Positions 1 to 13,447 of a stretch of DNA of 64,000 nucleotides are shown here, piece by piece. The notes under the pieces were generated by a model. It was not told the origin of the DNA. It made no database searches and saw only the letters and a list, made by a program, of their open reading frames with translations. The first letter of the stretch is position 1. Each line of letters opens with the position of its first letter. The position numbers were made by a program, and so were the translations under genes. Origin of the DNA: Leucaena leucocephala (Eukaryota; Streptophyta; Magnoliopsida; Fabales; Fabaceae); assembly GCA_037074615.1 (NCBI GenBank), contig CM073560.1, forward strand, positions 1,681,501-1,745,500, in the 5' to 3' direction.

Positions 1-649
1 AAATAAGAACGAACATATTAAAATAAATAAAATTTTATTCAAAATGCACCTGGGGAATATATTATATATTTTTTCCTAAAATATGGAATATATTTTATGC
101 TCCCTCCTTGGTCTTAATTATAGAGCAAAGTTTTAAAACTCTACTTGATTCTAATAGTAGGGTAAAAATATTTGATTGTATTAAGTTGTTGATATGCTTT
201 TAATTCCTAGATACACACTATTGTGGTAGTTAATTTTAATAAATTGCAAAATTAAAAAAAAATCACATTATTTTGTATAAGTTAAGATATCAACTGCAAT
301 AAAGATATTTTTTATTAAATATATATATCCTATTATTTGAAATAATTCTATTTAAAATATTATTATATATTAAATATAAATATCTTTCTCACTAGAATTA
401 ATATTTTCTATTAAAAACCTCTTACTAAAAATAGTTAATTTTATTCTATAATTAGGTATTGAGTGAGCAATGAATTGGCATTAGATACAATAAAAAAACA
501 AAAAAGAAAAGTGAGGAGTCAGCATCCTTGATGGGAGTATTGTATGAACAAGTGGACCTATACTTGGGGCTAGTTACATGGATTTTCCATGTTAGATTCC
601 TCTCTCATAGCCTATGTTTTGACCCAGCACCAATTTCTATGATACGTAC
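1..649. other. AT-rich intergenic DNA
   Basis: No gene was recognised. The stretch is AT-rich with short A and T runs and has no long open frame. It ends at the 8-base target duplication of the hAT-type element that starts at 650. Confidence 0.6.
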
Positions 650-1461
650 TAGGGCTGTGCATAATATCTATAGCCCGGTATGTCTAGCCCAATCCGTAAT
701 AAAATAACCTTGCCCAGCCCGATAAATATAGGGCAGGACTGGGCATCGGGCTACAAAATTCAGCCCATACTTTTTTCAGGATGGGCACCGAGTAAGGGGG
801 TTGCCCTGCCCTGCCCTGCCTATGAGCACCACTTCTTTTGTTTTTTTTACTTTTTTTCCTAAATGCTACACTTAAAAAGGAGAATATGATAGTTACTGGT
901 GACTAGAGGTTCATTTTAAAAATATGAGTAGTTAAGTATGTAAATTGTATCTTTTAATATTTATAACTATATTAATTTTTTCTTTTTTTTTAACTTTGCT
1001 AATCATCGTATAATTACATTATAAATTATAATTGTTTATTTTTTTTTTAGATACTTAATCTTTGTCAATATTAGGGAAATTGATACAAAGTTACAATTAC
1101 AAATTACTTAGACTTCAAGACTTTTTTTTTACATACAATGGATTTCAAAAATTTAATTATTATCTTTTTGTTGCTTTATTCTTAGTGAATTATGGATATT
1201 ATTTAAGTCTTAAAGACATATAAATATGATATTATTTTATAAGTTCATAATTGCAGATTTTTTTCACAACATGAGCATGACATCAAAACTTGGGCATGCC
1301 CAGCCCGCCCATGCCTAGCCCACCCATGTTCAGCCCAAAATAGTTAGGGCTTTTACCGGGTAGGGCCGAACATCGGGCTGCAAAATGTAACCCATACTTT
1401 TTTTAGGCAGGACACCGAGCACAGAGCCTACCCTGTCTAACCCTGCCCATACACACCCCTA
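650..1461. mobile_element. Non-autonomous hAT-type element, copy 1
   Basis: The element begins TAGGGCTGTGCAT and ends with the reverse complement of TAGGGGTGTGTATG. It is flanked by a perfect 8-base direct repeat, atacgtac, at 642-649 and 1462-1469. Short TAGGG-type terminal repeats with an 8-base target duplication are typical of the hAT superfamily. GC-rich subterminal blocks rich in AGCCC/GGGCT motifs surround an AT-rich core. The core matches the second copy at 50030-50714 over several hundred bases, for example the shared blocks around 880-950 and 1045-1260. No transposase frame is present, so it would need a transposase supplied in trans. Confidence 0.85.
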
Positions 1462-1469
1462 ATACGTAC

Positions 1470-4400
1470 AGGTTCGCCCTCTTCCTAGGTGCTATGGTAT
1501 GTCCCATTTTACCAAAACAAAAGAAACGTTGGAATATAATAAAGGTTAAGATATCTCAAGTACAAAGAAGTATTTTTTTTGTAAAGAGTACTCCATATTT
1601 TAAATTAATTTATAATTTATTTTAGTATAAGTATTGTAAAATAATTTTTTGTATCAATTTTTTTAAAATATTTTTAATAATATTAAACATCTTAAATTTA
1701 AAATACTGATTACTATTAAAAAAATATTTTAGGGTGTTAGATGAATAATAAATTAGTTTAAGATATGAAGTATTATTAAAAAAAAATACTATATGTAATT
1801 TAACCAATAATAAAATACTCATGAGTTTATACAAGTTTTATTCTATAAAAGTTGTATGATGATAAAAACAAGTCATTTAACAAAAAAATGTTTAAAAAAA
1901 AGTCATTTTATAAAAGACTATGAAATAATTGCTAGACAATTTTAGTAGGATAATTAAAACGACTTGTATTAAAAATCAAACAGTATAATACTTAACAATG
2001 TTCCGTGATATACTCATATGATTCATAATATAAATTTTTATTTTCCTAATTTTTTTGTCCAAAATATAAGGTTGATTTGATAAATATTATAATTAATTTA
2101 TTATAATTAATGTAATATTAGTTTTTAGCAAGGGTAATTTTTTGAAAGTATTACGAATATTTTGCATCTTAAATTAGGCCATTTTTATTTAACGTAGTTA
2201 AATTAGACGTACATGTTCGACAGGAGGAATATCTTGGATTTCTTGGGCGATAATTAAACAACTTAGAAAATATATTGGCGGAGTCAACGCTGGGAGACAT
2301 ATATTAATATTGGAGCATGTTGTGACTCACGCTGGATCCAACCTGTCCTGATTAACCCTAATTATATACTATTAACCTTGCATTTCAAAACAAATTTCAA
2401 ATACGCTTACTTCACTTGTCGTTTTTATTATAAGCAATACACTTAATTTATCTTCACAACATCACATATATGTGCTGGCTGCTTAGCTAACATTTTCTAT
2501 TAATAATATTAACTATGTTAAGATTAAAAAATTAAAAAATTCTTTATAAATTAAAGGAAACGTATACTTTAGTATTTAAATTATGAAATTTTTTCACTTA
2601 GCAACTTATATTAGGATGAAAGGGAGTATACTTTATCATAAAATATTAAATCAAATCAAACAAAATCTACTTGTTAGTATAAAATAATATCAACCTGCTC
2701 GATTAGTTAATATAATTTTTAATTATTTGATTATATTTTTATTTTTATTTTAATTTTTTAACTTTTAAATATGAGATTTTAGTCCCTTAATTATATGCTA
2801 TTTGCTGTGGTTGGTCCATATAATTTTGATAATATTTAATTTGTCTACATGAAACTAATACCGTTAATTGTACTTATATGGAATGGTGACTGTATGTATA
2901 TATTTTCAGTATTTTTTTTTAATGTTCCCTTACAAATCACACTCAAATTTCCAATATTAAGTCAACGTAAGGCGATTATTACTCTAAAAAACGGAATAAT
3001 ATGGGTATAAATATGGTTATATTTTTGGGGTAGGTAATAATTTGGTGTATTGAAGACGAGCAATTAAGGGGGGAAGTTCCCTTGTGGTTAGGGAGACGGT
3101 ATTCTCAAGCACATTTATGAACCGTTGACGATTGTTGGATCAAGGGGGTCCCACTCGTAAAAAAAGTGATCATTCAAATTGATCCACGTGTACGATTCAT
3201 ATCTCTAGGGACATGTGAGGAAGATAGGTTCCCCTTTTGGTGGGCCCATAATAGCGTGGTCCGTGGAGTACCATATCTATCTTTTTATGCACTCGAGGCA
3301 ACACGCGCTTTGACTGACCCTCTATGTGTCAGATACTGTAACTGTTAAACCCAAGTACTGTTTGGAATTGGATTATATTTCCAAATAACTATTTTTTCGT
3401 TTAAAAAGAATCTACCAAAAAATATTTCAATTTAAAATTTTTATTAGCACTTGATATATATACTAAGAGGATTAGATATAGTGTGAATGATTAATTTTAG
3501 CTTTATTCAAAATTTTATTAGAAAATATAATCATGTTTAATATATTATAATAATTAAAATATGATTATTTTTAATAAGATAATATAAATACTTCATAAAA
3601 AACATAAAAGATATTAGTATCATGAAAAATTTATACATAAAAGTACTAATAATTAAATTTAAATTTTTATAATTAATAAAATTTTTAAATAAAAATTTCT
3701 TGCTAATTTGTCATAAAAACAACTAATCTTACTTAGTCACGCCTTTTTCTTAGGGTTATATATGTAAAAGTCATCTAAATTAATGATCTTATAATTTAAT
3801 AACATAAGAAAATTTTATATGTAAGAGATCCTATATTCTAACATAATATTATTAAAGTATTTGATGAATTGTCAAGAACTGTAGATAATATCTTGGAAGA
3901 TTTATTGAATATAATTTTTTGATAAGTTAAGTAAATGATATTTTCCTTATTAAAAAAAAAATTAGTAGTAGTATAGGTTGAAGTCATGATAGGATTAGGA
4001 ACTGAAAGACGTGGATTTTACACATAATAAGATAACCCAGAAATGGGACGCAAATAAGATTTTTAAATAGCGAGGCAGTCACATCATCACTAGTAATTTC
4101 GAATAATTAAAGCATGTGAGGGGGCGCCCATTATCATGTTATTTACAGTTAAACCCCAAATTAATCAATAATGACCTTCAACTCCATTTTTTTTGTACCC
4201 TATACATCCACGAGAGCATCCACAATTAAATTTTATAATCTCATTACAAAAAATAAAAATATAAGATTATAAATCAAATTGAATTCACAATTTTTTATTT
4301 ATAGATGAGATTTTGTATTATTAAATTACAAAATTATTAGCATAATATATTTAGTCTGACCTTTTCGGGTGCAGGGTTAAAAAATATTGGCACATCAAAA

Positions 4401-5033
4401 AGTAAATTTATTATTTTTATTATGACCTTTTTCATTTTTTATAAATTATTTCATTTCAACAGTTGTACATATTAATATATATATATATTGCAGATAAGAC
4501 AAAGAAGACCCACATAATTGAGATTAGGATTAATTTATTATTATTGCTTCCATCAAAATATTAATAATATATTCTCTCCTACTCGTATTTGGATATCACT
4601 GGACAATTTAGGAAGGGACGTACGTGCCTTGACTTTTTATTTTACTGCAGGTCACTTTCTCACATATTTTAGTTTATATATTAGCCATCTAGCTTTTCAA
4701 ACATTGTTCCAACCATTTTTTAGGTTTAATTTCTAATATATAATTAACATTAATATTCAAAAAAATAATATAGAATTTATATCAAGTCATGATATTAAAA
4801 TAGTTAAGAATCACATATTCTTATTCTAATTATTTAATATATTTATTCTATATCTTTAGTGCAGGGCTTGTTGGTAGTTACCTATAAGTTTCATGTAATA
4901 ACAAAAAAACGTGCTTTTTTTTTTGCCTAATTAAGTAGTTACTTGCCATTTCACATTATCGTTGTTGTTGCCTCACAGAAATAGCTTATCCCTTTTTTTT
5001 TTAAAAAAAAACTACCTATTCTTTGTTTTTTTT
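1470..5033. other. AT-rich intergenic DNA
   Basis: No gene is supported. Open frames at 3166-3348 and 4518-4736 are short, lack splice context and are not recognisable. The block at about 3060-3350 is less AT-rich than its surroundings and could be an old insertion or a gene remnant. Confidence 0.5.
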
Positions 5034-5507
5034 CGTGTGTATTTAGATAAAATTTTAAAAATATGTTTATAAAAAAATAGGCTTATTGACAGTTTATGAA
5101 AAAAGATTTTTAGAGAAGAGATTATTGAAAAAAAATAGTTTTAGATAAATGAGTATTTAGATAGTTGTTACAAAAAGGGGTTTTATAATTGAAAAATTAT
5201 TAAAAATGATATGTATAAGAGATGAGAGAGGGTAAAAAGATAGAGGAGAGAGGAGAGAAGGTGGTAAAGATATAGGAGAAATAAGAGATAGTGAAAAAGA
5301 TAGAGGAGAGAGGGTGTAAGAAAAAGTAGGGGTAAAATAGTAATTAAGTAGTTGAAAAGTGTTTTACTGTTTCAAAAGTTACTCTGACCAGCTTATCTGA
5401 AACCATAGTTTAGTTCAGAAGCCCGTTTGAACAAATTTTTTTCCAAACCGAAGTTTAAGTCAAAAACCCTTTTAAAATTGCGGTTTCTGCGGTTTTCAAA
5501 CAGACCC
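5034..5507 (-). mobile_element. MITE, polypyrimidine-core family, copy 1
   Basis: Read on the minus strand, this begins GGGTCTGTTTGAAAACCGC and runs through a tract of repeated CTCTCTCC motifs to an AT-rich end. The order of blocks matches the copy at 56157-56676: a CCGC block, a block containing AACTTCGGTTTGG, a block containing AACTATGG, an AGTAAAA..ACTT block, then the pyrimidine tract. No coding capacity is seen. The terminal boundaries are approximate. Confidence 0.6.
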
Positions 5508-5590
5508 TTACCCTATTGTGTTATATACCTTAATATCTATCTACCCCGCGCGTACTCTTAAATTTAATAAATTATTGATTAATTAAAAAT

Positions 5591-5858
5591 GTTATATATT
5601 ACTTAATATCTTAATATTATTTTTTATATGCGTCAAATATCCTAATCTTATTTATGGTATAATTTTATCCATAATCTTTTTAATTTTGTATAATTTTACC
5701 CACAATTATTTTAATTTAGTGTAATTCTTGGTACTTGAGAAATAATATTACGTGTAAAATTATACTAAATTAAAAAGATTATGAATAAAATTATATCATA
5801 AGATTATAACACTATATGTATATAAAAAATAATACCAAGATATTATATATTAAATAAT
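5591..5858. mobile_element. Foldback MITE, copy 1
   Basis: This is a nearly palindromic AT-rich element. Its left half, with motifs ATATCTTAATATTATT and AATCTTATTTATGGTATAATTT, reappears inverted in its right half. The same arrangement occurs at 15041-15302, so the two form a short family. No coding capacity. Confidence 0.55.
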
Positions 5859-7048
5859 CATAATTAAAATAGCACTGCCCCACGATTTAATTGAGGCAAA
5901 AAAACCCGGCATTTTAGTTACATATTGGTTGGTAGAAGAGTAATACTAATAATAATAACAACAACATTATGAAGTTATGCTATCAATAATTATGCTATTT
6001 TAATTTTTTTTATAGATAATGAGTTTTAAATCCTTACCTTTATCTCACACTCCACCCATTTTTATCACTTGAGTTAATATCAATCAAATGACTAATAATT
6101 CTATAATTTGTTAGGATTTTTGACTGATGATTCTAAACACCTTCTTAAACCTTTCTTAAGTATGGGACTGCGAGTTTCACCATCTATAAATATCATCAGC
6201 ATATAAACTTCTTCGATTATATGAAAGATGACAAAAAATAAAAAAATTATTATATAATTTTACATAAATAATTTAATTATTAAAAAGTCATATAATATGT
6301 GGATAACAATTCTAAAAAAATGTAATAATATATTTCTTAGATTTTGTGGTTTACTCTAAAAACCCTTTTTTTTTAGAAATAATAAAAAAAACTCTAAAAA
6401 ATACTAAATTTTAAACTAGGTATGGTATCAATAATAGATTAAATATTATAAATAATAAATTAAATATTATTAAAAATGTAATATTTTGATATTTATTATT
6501 TTTTAAAGTTTTTTTCTATTATTTTCCTTTTTTTTTCAACTACTCTAAGAGAAAACTAATTAAAGGGGGGATGTCATATTCATTTATTCAAATAATTTAC
6601 CCTAAAAAAACAAAGGGAGGGATAGAGAGAGAGAAAAGGGAAGAAAGAGAGAGAGAGCTTTGCACAAGTGGTAAAGAAGACGAGAAGAAAATAACGTAGA
6701 GAAGGTAAAGTTACAGGTTTCTACTTTTACCTTTATTTGGTCCCCATAAGTCAGAACTTCGACCCCAGCCCAGGCAGCTCTCAATTCATTCCATTCGTTC
6801 TCAGATTTGCAGGACACAACAGAAACCAAAGGACGACGACGACTCACCCCCTATCTTCCACGTCAACGTCCTCAACTTCTCCACTGAATTTCCCAGTTTC
6901 TTCTTCCCCTTGTGGATCCCATTGCGTGAAGTTTTCGCCCAGTTACTCCCTTCCTTCTTATTTATCTGACGTTCACCTAACATTGTTTCACTCAAGATTT
7001 GCTCCTTCAAAGTGGGCTTCGTCCAGAAATTCCTGACTCTGGGTGCTC
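5859..7048. other. Intergenic DNA and probable XBAT33 promoter/5' leader
   Basis: The first 700 bases are AT-rich without a recognisable gene. From about 6600 the composition changes to GA-rich and then CT-rich sequence, leading into the GC-richer leader before the XBAT33 start at 7049. Open frames here on both strands do not resemble known proteins, and most of this stretch is probably promoter and 5' untranslated region. Confidence 0.5.
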
Positions 7049-10000
7049 ATGGGTAATTCTTTTGGGTGCTCCGCCTCCGGCGAGAGGTTGGTGTCGGCGG
7101 CCAGGGACGGCGATTTGGTTGAGGCCAAGATGCTTCTCGACTTTAACCCTTGTCTTGCCAAGTATTCTACTTTCGGTGGTCTCAATTCGCCTCTCCATTT
7201 CGCAGCCGCCAAGGGCCATCAGGAGGTCTCGCGTCCTTAATTTTTTTTTTCTAATTTGACCAATTCATTATCCGTTTGATTCTCTTAGTATTTTGCTTTT
7301 GTGTCAATTAGATTGTGGCATTGTTGCTTGAAAGTGGAGCCGATGTGAACTCGAGAAATTATTGCGGGCAGGTGCAATTTTCATCTATTCCATTCTCTCT
7401 TTTTACGGCCGATTGATCGTGAGTTCATGTTTGATTTTTCGAGTATTGGATTCGATTTGACCAACTTACACGATGTGATTACAAATGGCGGCCAAGATTC
7501 GGCAGTGAATTTTTGTTAAATTTGAGGTTTTGTTTTGTATATGAAATTGGAAATCAGATTTCACTTTTTGGCCACATCTATTAAAAATTTAGAGAATTAT
7601 TTCATCCCATGCAACGAAGTGCTGTCTGTCTCATCTAGATTAAGTGACAATCGATGGATCTGGGTTCTGGTATCAATTTAATTGATGCTAACATGATATG
7701 ACGAAGCTTAATAAGATTCAATTGAGATGCTTCGTATTCTTTCTAAATTTTTGTACTTGCATATGTTGTACTAACTTGAGATCATGATTCACTTTGATGC
7801 CTGATTTGAAGACGGCCCTGATGCAAGCTTGTAGATATGGACATTGGGAAGTTGTACAGACCCTTATGCTTTTCCGATGCAACGTGAGTCCTGTTAAATT
7901 CTCTTTGTTTAGCTCTGACCATCATCAATTCTATCTACGTAAACTGTATTTCCCCATAATTTTAACTGTCCTGTGAAGATTATGTGATGAAGATTTACTT
8001 AGAAAAGTTTGACTATTTTGCATATTAATTTTCTCTGTTCATGGTTAAACCGGCTTATAAGAATAACCTGACTGTAGTCAATTCACTTACAGGTTATGAG
8101 AGCAGATTATCTTAGTGGGAGGACCGCTCTTCACTTTGCAGCCGTCAATGGTCATGTAAGATGTATCAGACTTGTTGTGGCTGACTTTTTTCCTAGCACT
8201 CTTAACGAAGTTAAAGACAATGGCTCTGATGCTGAAAGAGCTAACGGCTCAAATGTGAAGAACAAACATGATCAGAGGTATCCCTTTTTCTTTTTGTGAT
8301 ATGTATGTTAAAATTGCTATGTTTTTCATGCTTATAAAGTCACACGTAGCTACCACCTGCATAATTTTGGTGCAGAAATATTTGAAATTGGTATTTTTCT
8401 TTTGGGTAATAATATTTTGGTTCCTAATTACACTGATCATATGTAGTACCGAACTTTTATTTCCACATCTTGTATTCTTTCTATTTATTTACCTTGTTCC
8501 AGTGCAGTGCGCTGTCCAAGTTTGTAAATAAGACTGCTGATGGTGGTATCACAGCACTGCATATGGCCGCTTTAAATGGGTATTTTGATTGTGTACAACT
8601 ACTACTTGACCTTAATGCAAATCTGTCAGCCGTCACATTTCATTATGGAACCTCAATGGATTTAATAGGTATATCTTTTCTTTAATTTGATAAATATTAT
8701 TAAGGTTGTTTTCCCCTCAAAAGAATAACAAAAACGTGCTTTGTTAAAGGAGCTGGAAGCACTCCATTGCATTATGCCGCCTGTGGGGGTAATTTAAAAT
8801 GTTGTCAGGTAAGAATTTCTTCAGTTTTTGTGTATTATATACCTATTACTTCTGGTTCGTTCCATTCAATATAACAATGGTGTTCTTCGCCTTCAGATCC
8901 TCCTAGCAAGAGGTGCAAGTCGGATGTCGTTAAATTGCAATGGGTATGATATTTGTGTATATAACCATGGAATTTTCATCTTATGTGGAACAAAACTAAT
9001 CTAAATTGAAATATTTTTCCTCCAGGTGGCTTCCTCTTGATGTTGCTAGGATGTGGGGGCGCCATTGGCTTGAGCCATTGCTAGCACCCAGTTCTGATGC
9101 CATAATACCTACATTTCCTCCTTCAAATTACTTGTGCTTGCCTCTCATGAGTGTGCTGAACATTGCCAGGTATTATGCAGTCAACTTCATTTGTTGAGAT
9201 TGAAATGAAAAACAGATTTATGGATCTTTTTCAGTAGCAACCACAAGGAACTTTGGGGGCATAAAATTTTCTTGTTTTGTTTTCCAACTCCAATTAGCTT
9301 ATGCATAATCTCTGAAATATATAGCAGTTGTAATTAAACTCTAAAACAGAGTATCTTCCTCAGGATTCTGGTCATGAACCCTGATCATAGCCCATCTTTC
9401 TGAGCCTTTATGCTTGGTGAACTTTCCATAACTCTCTAACTGGGTTACTGATAATTATGTTATAAATTGCTTGATATATAGGTTAATTTGCAGAGGAGTA
9501 TATGATGCATTCTTAGGTTCATGCAGCCTAAAATAGCTTTCCATGACTTATCAATTAATCATGATATTAGGCTTGTCTACGGATCTTTCTAAATGTTTTT
9601 ATTGTTTGGAATGAAACACAATGGTCTAGCTTAATATTTGATTATCTAATACATGAAGTATTAAGTCCAGCATGCAGAAACTAAAAGTAATACTGAAAGA
9701 ATTGAAGTTTATAGACTCTCAAAACTCAAAAATGCTTTGAAATAACTGCAGGGAGTGTGGATTGCAGTCATCTTCGCCCTCTCCTAATGAGACTGACTTT
9801 TGTGCCATCTGCCTGGAGAGGCCGTGTTCAGTAGCTGCAAAAGGTACTTAGTTTTTTCATCTTATAGATACTGTTCTATCAAGTTACTTAGTTTTTTCAT
9901 CTTATAGATACTGTTCTATCTGCTTTAGATAATCTTAGGAACCCTTAGCCTCGACTAGTTATTTATTATCCTTCGCCTCGGTAATTTATGTTGTTTGCAA

Positions 10001-10754
10001 TTAATAGTTTATCTCATCCCTCCATTGACCAGTATATGCAGTGTCGAGTTGGAACCTACCTTCCTTCCTGAATTTGATATATAGACTTGGAAAACTCATT
10101 GATGAGTTACCCAGTTACTTCTTTAGGTCATTGAATAGAATGTTAAGAAATTCTGGCTCATAATGCTTTCCATATGTATCGGAAAAGTTTAGTGATTTAA
10201 ATGGAGTTTCGCTTGCAGGATGTGGTCATGGGCTTTGTGTTAGATGTGGACTCTATCTTTGCTCAACCAGCAACGTTCCTTCTGAAATGCCTGGCCCTCC
10301 TGGCTCCATCCCTTGCCCATTGTGTAGACACGCGGTTGTGTCTTTTGTCAAGTTACCTGGTTCTCATGCAAAAGAGAATAAACTGCACGTGTCTCTTGGC
10401 CTATGTACCCCATGCATACTACATCCACGTGACCCACATCGGCCTCCCCTTTCTCACACGCCAGATATTCAAGGAAATCGTGTAGCTTCTGTGCCTTCAG
10501 ACATACTCTGTCCAGTCACTTGTAGCCCATTTCCATCCATGGCAATTCCACTGTGCACCTGCAATGACGGTCCCTGCCCTTCATATGAACCCCGTGAAGC
10601 TGAAACAGAAGACGAATCGCGTTCACAAGCATCGACGGCGGATCAGGATAAAATAGAAGGGCCAAGACTGGAGAAGACAACTTGCTCAAGCATGTTTTGG
10701 GGTAGAAGAAGTTGCAGCAGGGAGCACCAGTGCAATTCAGAAATAAATGCTTGA
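7049..10754 (+). CDS. XBAT33: XBAT33-type ankyrin-repeat RING E3 ubiquitin ligase
   Basis: The reconstructed CDS has ten exons: 7049-7225, 7312-7371, 7812-7883, 8093-8277, 8508-8668, 8750-8808, 8897-8943, 9026-9169, 9752-9843 and 10219-10754. It totals 1533 bases and 510 residues, with all junctions GT-AG and in phase. The N-terminal half is a run of ankyrin repeats (motifs SPLHFAAAKGH, TALHFAAVNGH, TALHMAALNG, TPLHYAACGG). A C3HC4 RING follows, with ligands C319, C322, C334, H336, C339, C342, C365 and C368. The C-terminus ends SREHQCNSEINA, matching the recalled end of Arabidopsis XBAT33. XB3-family proteins transfer ubiquitin from an E2 to substrates bound by the ankyrin repeats; the substrate here is unknown. 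Gly2 and Cys7 could be acylated (inference). Intron 9 contains a tandem duplication. XBAT33 was chosen over XBAT32 because of the MGNSFGCSASGE start and the C-terminus. Confidence 0.93.
9845..9920. repeat. Tandem 36-base duplication in XBAT33 intron 9
   Basis: A 36-base unit starting TACTTAGTTTTTTCATC occurs at 9845-9880 and again, identical, at 9885-9920. The copies are separated by AAGT. The first copy begins two bases inside the intron, immediately after the donor site. Confidence 0.95.
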
Positions 10755-12301
10755 CCAGTTTGGTGGTTGTATCGCCATTATTATGTTGTGGATACAATTA
10801 CAGAACCATCAACGGATCTGTTTTGCTTCACAGGCTGTATACTCTCTAGGTGTGGTGATAAATACAGGTCTGTTTTCTTATGATGTTTAGGGAGAGTTTG
10901 TAAAATTAGTGTTCTTAGATTGTAACTGATTGCTATTGGATTTCATCTGAGAAAAGAAATAGTGATTTTTTACAGGAAAAACTAAGGGAAAATACCTCCT
11001 TTTCTTTTAGGGTGTGTATCAGAGTAGCAAGTTCTTTTATGTATATTATTATGTTTCTCTGGGATTTTCAAGGTATACAAAAGAGGGAATTTGGGGAGTT
11101 AAGTTTGCTTTATTAGTTAAGGGGCCCTGTGAAATAGTGGCTCTTGCAAGAGTTGTTTGTGTGATAATGTAATCAAATTTTAATATTCTCTTAAGTAGCA
11201 TTGCTTTATTTATCTAACAGCGGGTTTTAAGATTGCAAGGAGTTTGTTGTAGAGGCAAATGTTTGATAGATTGTTTTGCATGAGAAGCCAATGAACGTTA
11301 TCCACGTGGCTAATTTGCTTTCAAGTGAAAAATTCGTCGAGTGTTTCTATTTTTATTTATTCTACTTTTCTCTTTATCTTTATAAGCGCTTCAATGGCTC
11401 ATTATTTCAGAATATTCATATATAAAAATGCAAGTCCCCCAAAGTCAATTTGCCTGTTTCTTGGTGTGAATTTGTTCTTTTGTTGCTAATTCATGGGATA
11501 TTCAACGAGTACTTGGAAAAAATCAATAAAAAATTACAGCAAAAAACCTCGGTTTATATATATATTTTTTTGATAAAGTTTATATTTAAAATTACTAAAA
11601 TCCGCTTTTATTAATTGTAATTAATTTAATAAAGTTAGAAGGACATCAAATACCACTTCCCCTCTTAAATTTGAAGTCTAGCATAAGTTGAGAGATAACA
11701 AAGGCATTATAAATTGAAGAGAAATCAATGGTGACATGATAAGTAGTCAACACAATCAAATTACAATTCATTATTTTTTTAAAGATAAACAACACTTTAT
11801 TATTTTTAATGTAGCTTATTAAACTAAATAATTAAATTTGATAACTTAAATAACGTTACTCATTAATTTCCTTTTCGCAGCTATATAAGATTATTTCCAT
11901 TGGGACGTTTTAATTAGTTAAAAAATTATTCGTAAAAAAATTCATGTATGGATTTTTCAAAAAAAAAAAAAAAGCATAACACAATCAATTTGTACTAACA
12001 AGAGTTTAGTCTAACGGATTAATCTCTCACAATTTGGTTATACCTATTCATCATCAATATTCTACCTTATATGCCAAACCCTACAAATTAAACTTATTAA
12101 ACTTGAGACTAATAGACTTGGATCCCATACAATAATGGGTTAGAGAGAGAGAGATATATAAAAGAATATATAAGTGAACATGAATCTCACTCTCTTTAAT
12201 TATTTCTCCTCCAAAGGCACATAATGAATTTATTTACTTACTTCATAATAATAATAATAATGGAAGATAGAGCATTGAGATCTGTTAGGGTTTTTGTTCC
12301 T
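10755..12301. other. XBAT33 3' region and AT-rich intergenic DNA
   Basis: About 300-400 bases after the XBAT33 stop are probably 3' untranslated. The rest is AT-rich with A and T runs and an (ATA/AAT) stretch near 12247-12261. No gene was recognised. Confidence 0.5.
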
Positions 12302-13364
12302 TCATCTTCTTCGAGCAGCAGTCTCTCTCTGGGCGTTGAAGTAAACAGCAGCAACAGGTAAGCCCAAGACATTATCCTGAGAGAAGCTTCTCGTGTTGAA
12401 ATTATCTCTTGACATTGGTCCTCTCACTGTCTGTCTTCCTCTCTGCTTGAACAGCACGAATACGTATCTGTGTATTCCTATCACTGGCTTTGGGCTCTCA
12501 TACCACACTATCTCTCTTCCTGCAATATATATATATATGAGCTTGTCGTTATATAAAGAAGAAGAAGAATCGACTGATTAAGCTTAGAGTACTTACCAAA
12601 GGAAGCATCTGTGGTCCCAGGAATATCTGTGACCATCCTGCACGAAAGTGACACCAACTTGTTATTGGGAATCAAGAAAATAAACTTTTGTGTGTATGAA
12701 ATATACACACACACATATACAGATTAGAGAGTTTTGAGAATACAAACCAGTGAAGATGTTCCCTTAGATATGGATCACTAGGACTTGGAGCATCTGGGTC
12801 TATCATAATCTACAAGTTCACACACGTGTTTGTGTGTGTGTGTATATATATAACTTATGTCAGTAACAGTAGAATATATAATATACGGAAAAATAAAGCA
12901 TTGTTTAAATATAAGTACTAAAACAGACAGATCTGGATTCCTTCTGGAACATGAAGAAAAGTAAAAGAGAGAAAAATTGGAGTCTCAGTCTCAAATGACA
13001 AGAATATTATGGCCTTATAGTGCAATGAGATGTAAATTTTTCTGAAAGTAAGAGTTAGTGGATTTAATTTCGCTCATAATCTCACCCGAGGATGCTAATG
13101 CATTCCCCTTTAAATAGAAAAAAAAAAAGACTTCATAAATAAGAAAGAAAGTGAGGAACTTACTAAGGTATAAGCAGATCGCATGTCATCACCACCAATG
13201 TCAACTCTTGGTTTCGCAACAACCATTGAAGGCATTAACTCATGACCATTAGCAACTCGAACGTTGGAATTGTAAGTCACATTCATTCTCACACTAGGGT
13301 TAAATATGTCAATCACCTCTCCTATCACTCTTCCCACTGTAAGTGGCTCCATAACCCTAGACAT
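12302..13364 (-). CDS. BFT: PEBP protein, BROTHER OF FT AND TFL1 type
   Basis: There are four exons on the minus strand: 13164-13364, 12748-12809, 12597-12637 and 12302-12519 (201, 62, 41 and 218 bases), giving 173 residues. The internal 62- and 41-base exons are the sizes usual in FT/TFL1 genes. The protein starts MSRVMEPLTVGRVIGEV and carries DPDAPSPSDPY, the GIHRYVF motif and a FNAQRETAARRR tail. The N-terminal and GRVIG..FNPSV segments fit BFT better than TFL1/CEN or MFT. His85 (in EHLHW) and Asp140 (in SRDNFNT) are the residues that in this family mark TFL1-like repressors rather than FT-like florigens. The likely role is binding FD-type bZIP proteins and delaying flowering, as for BFT under stress (family knowledge). 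An upstream in-frame ATG at 13421 lies about 27 bases from a TATA box, so 13364 is preferred as the start. Confidence 0.93.
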
Positions 13365-13447
13365 TACCAGAGACGAGGAGAAGAAGAAGATGAGAAACAA
13401 GCTAAGGTTTAAGCCATACAAGTGAAGTGAGATCGATGTTGAAGGAA

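Noticed and set aside
3166..3348. 60-codon frame in a less AT-rich block
   Set aside because: No recognisable motif, no splice context, no neighbouring exons.
13362..13421. Using ATG 13421 as the BFT start
   Set aside because: It lies at the expected transcription start and would add a hydrophobic leader not seen in this family.
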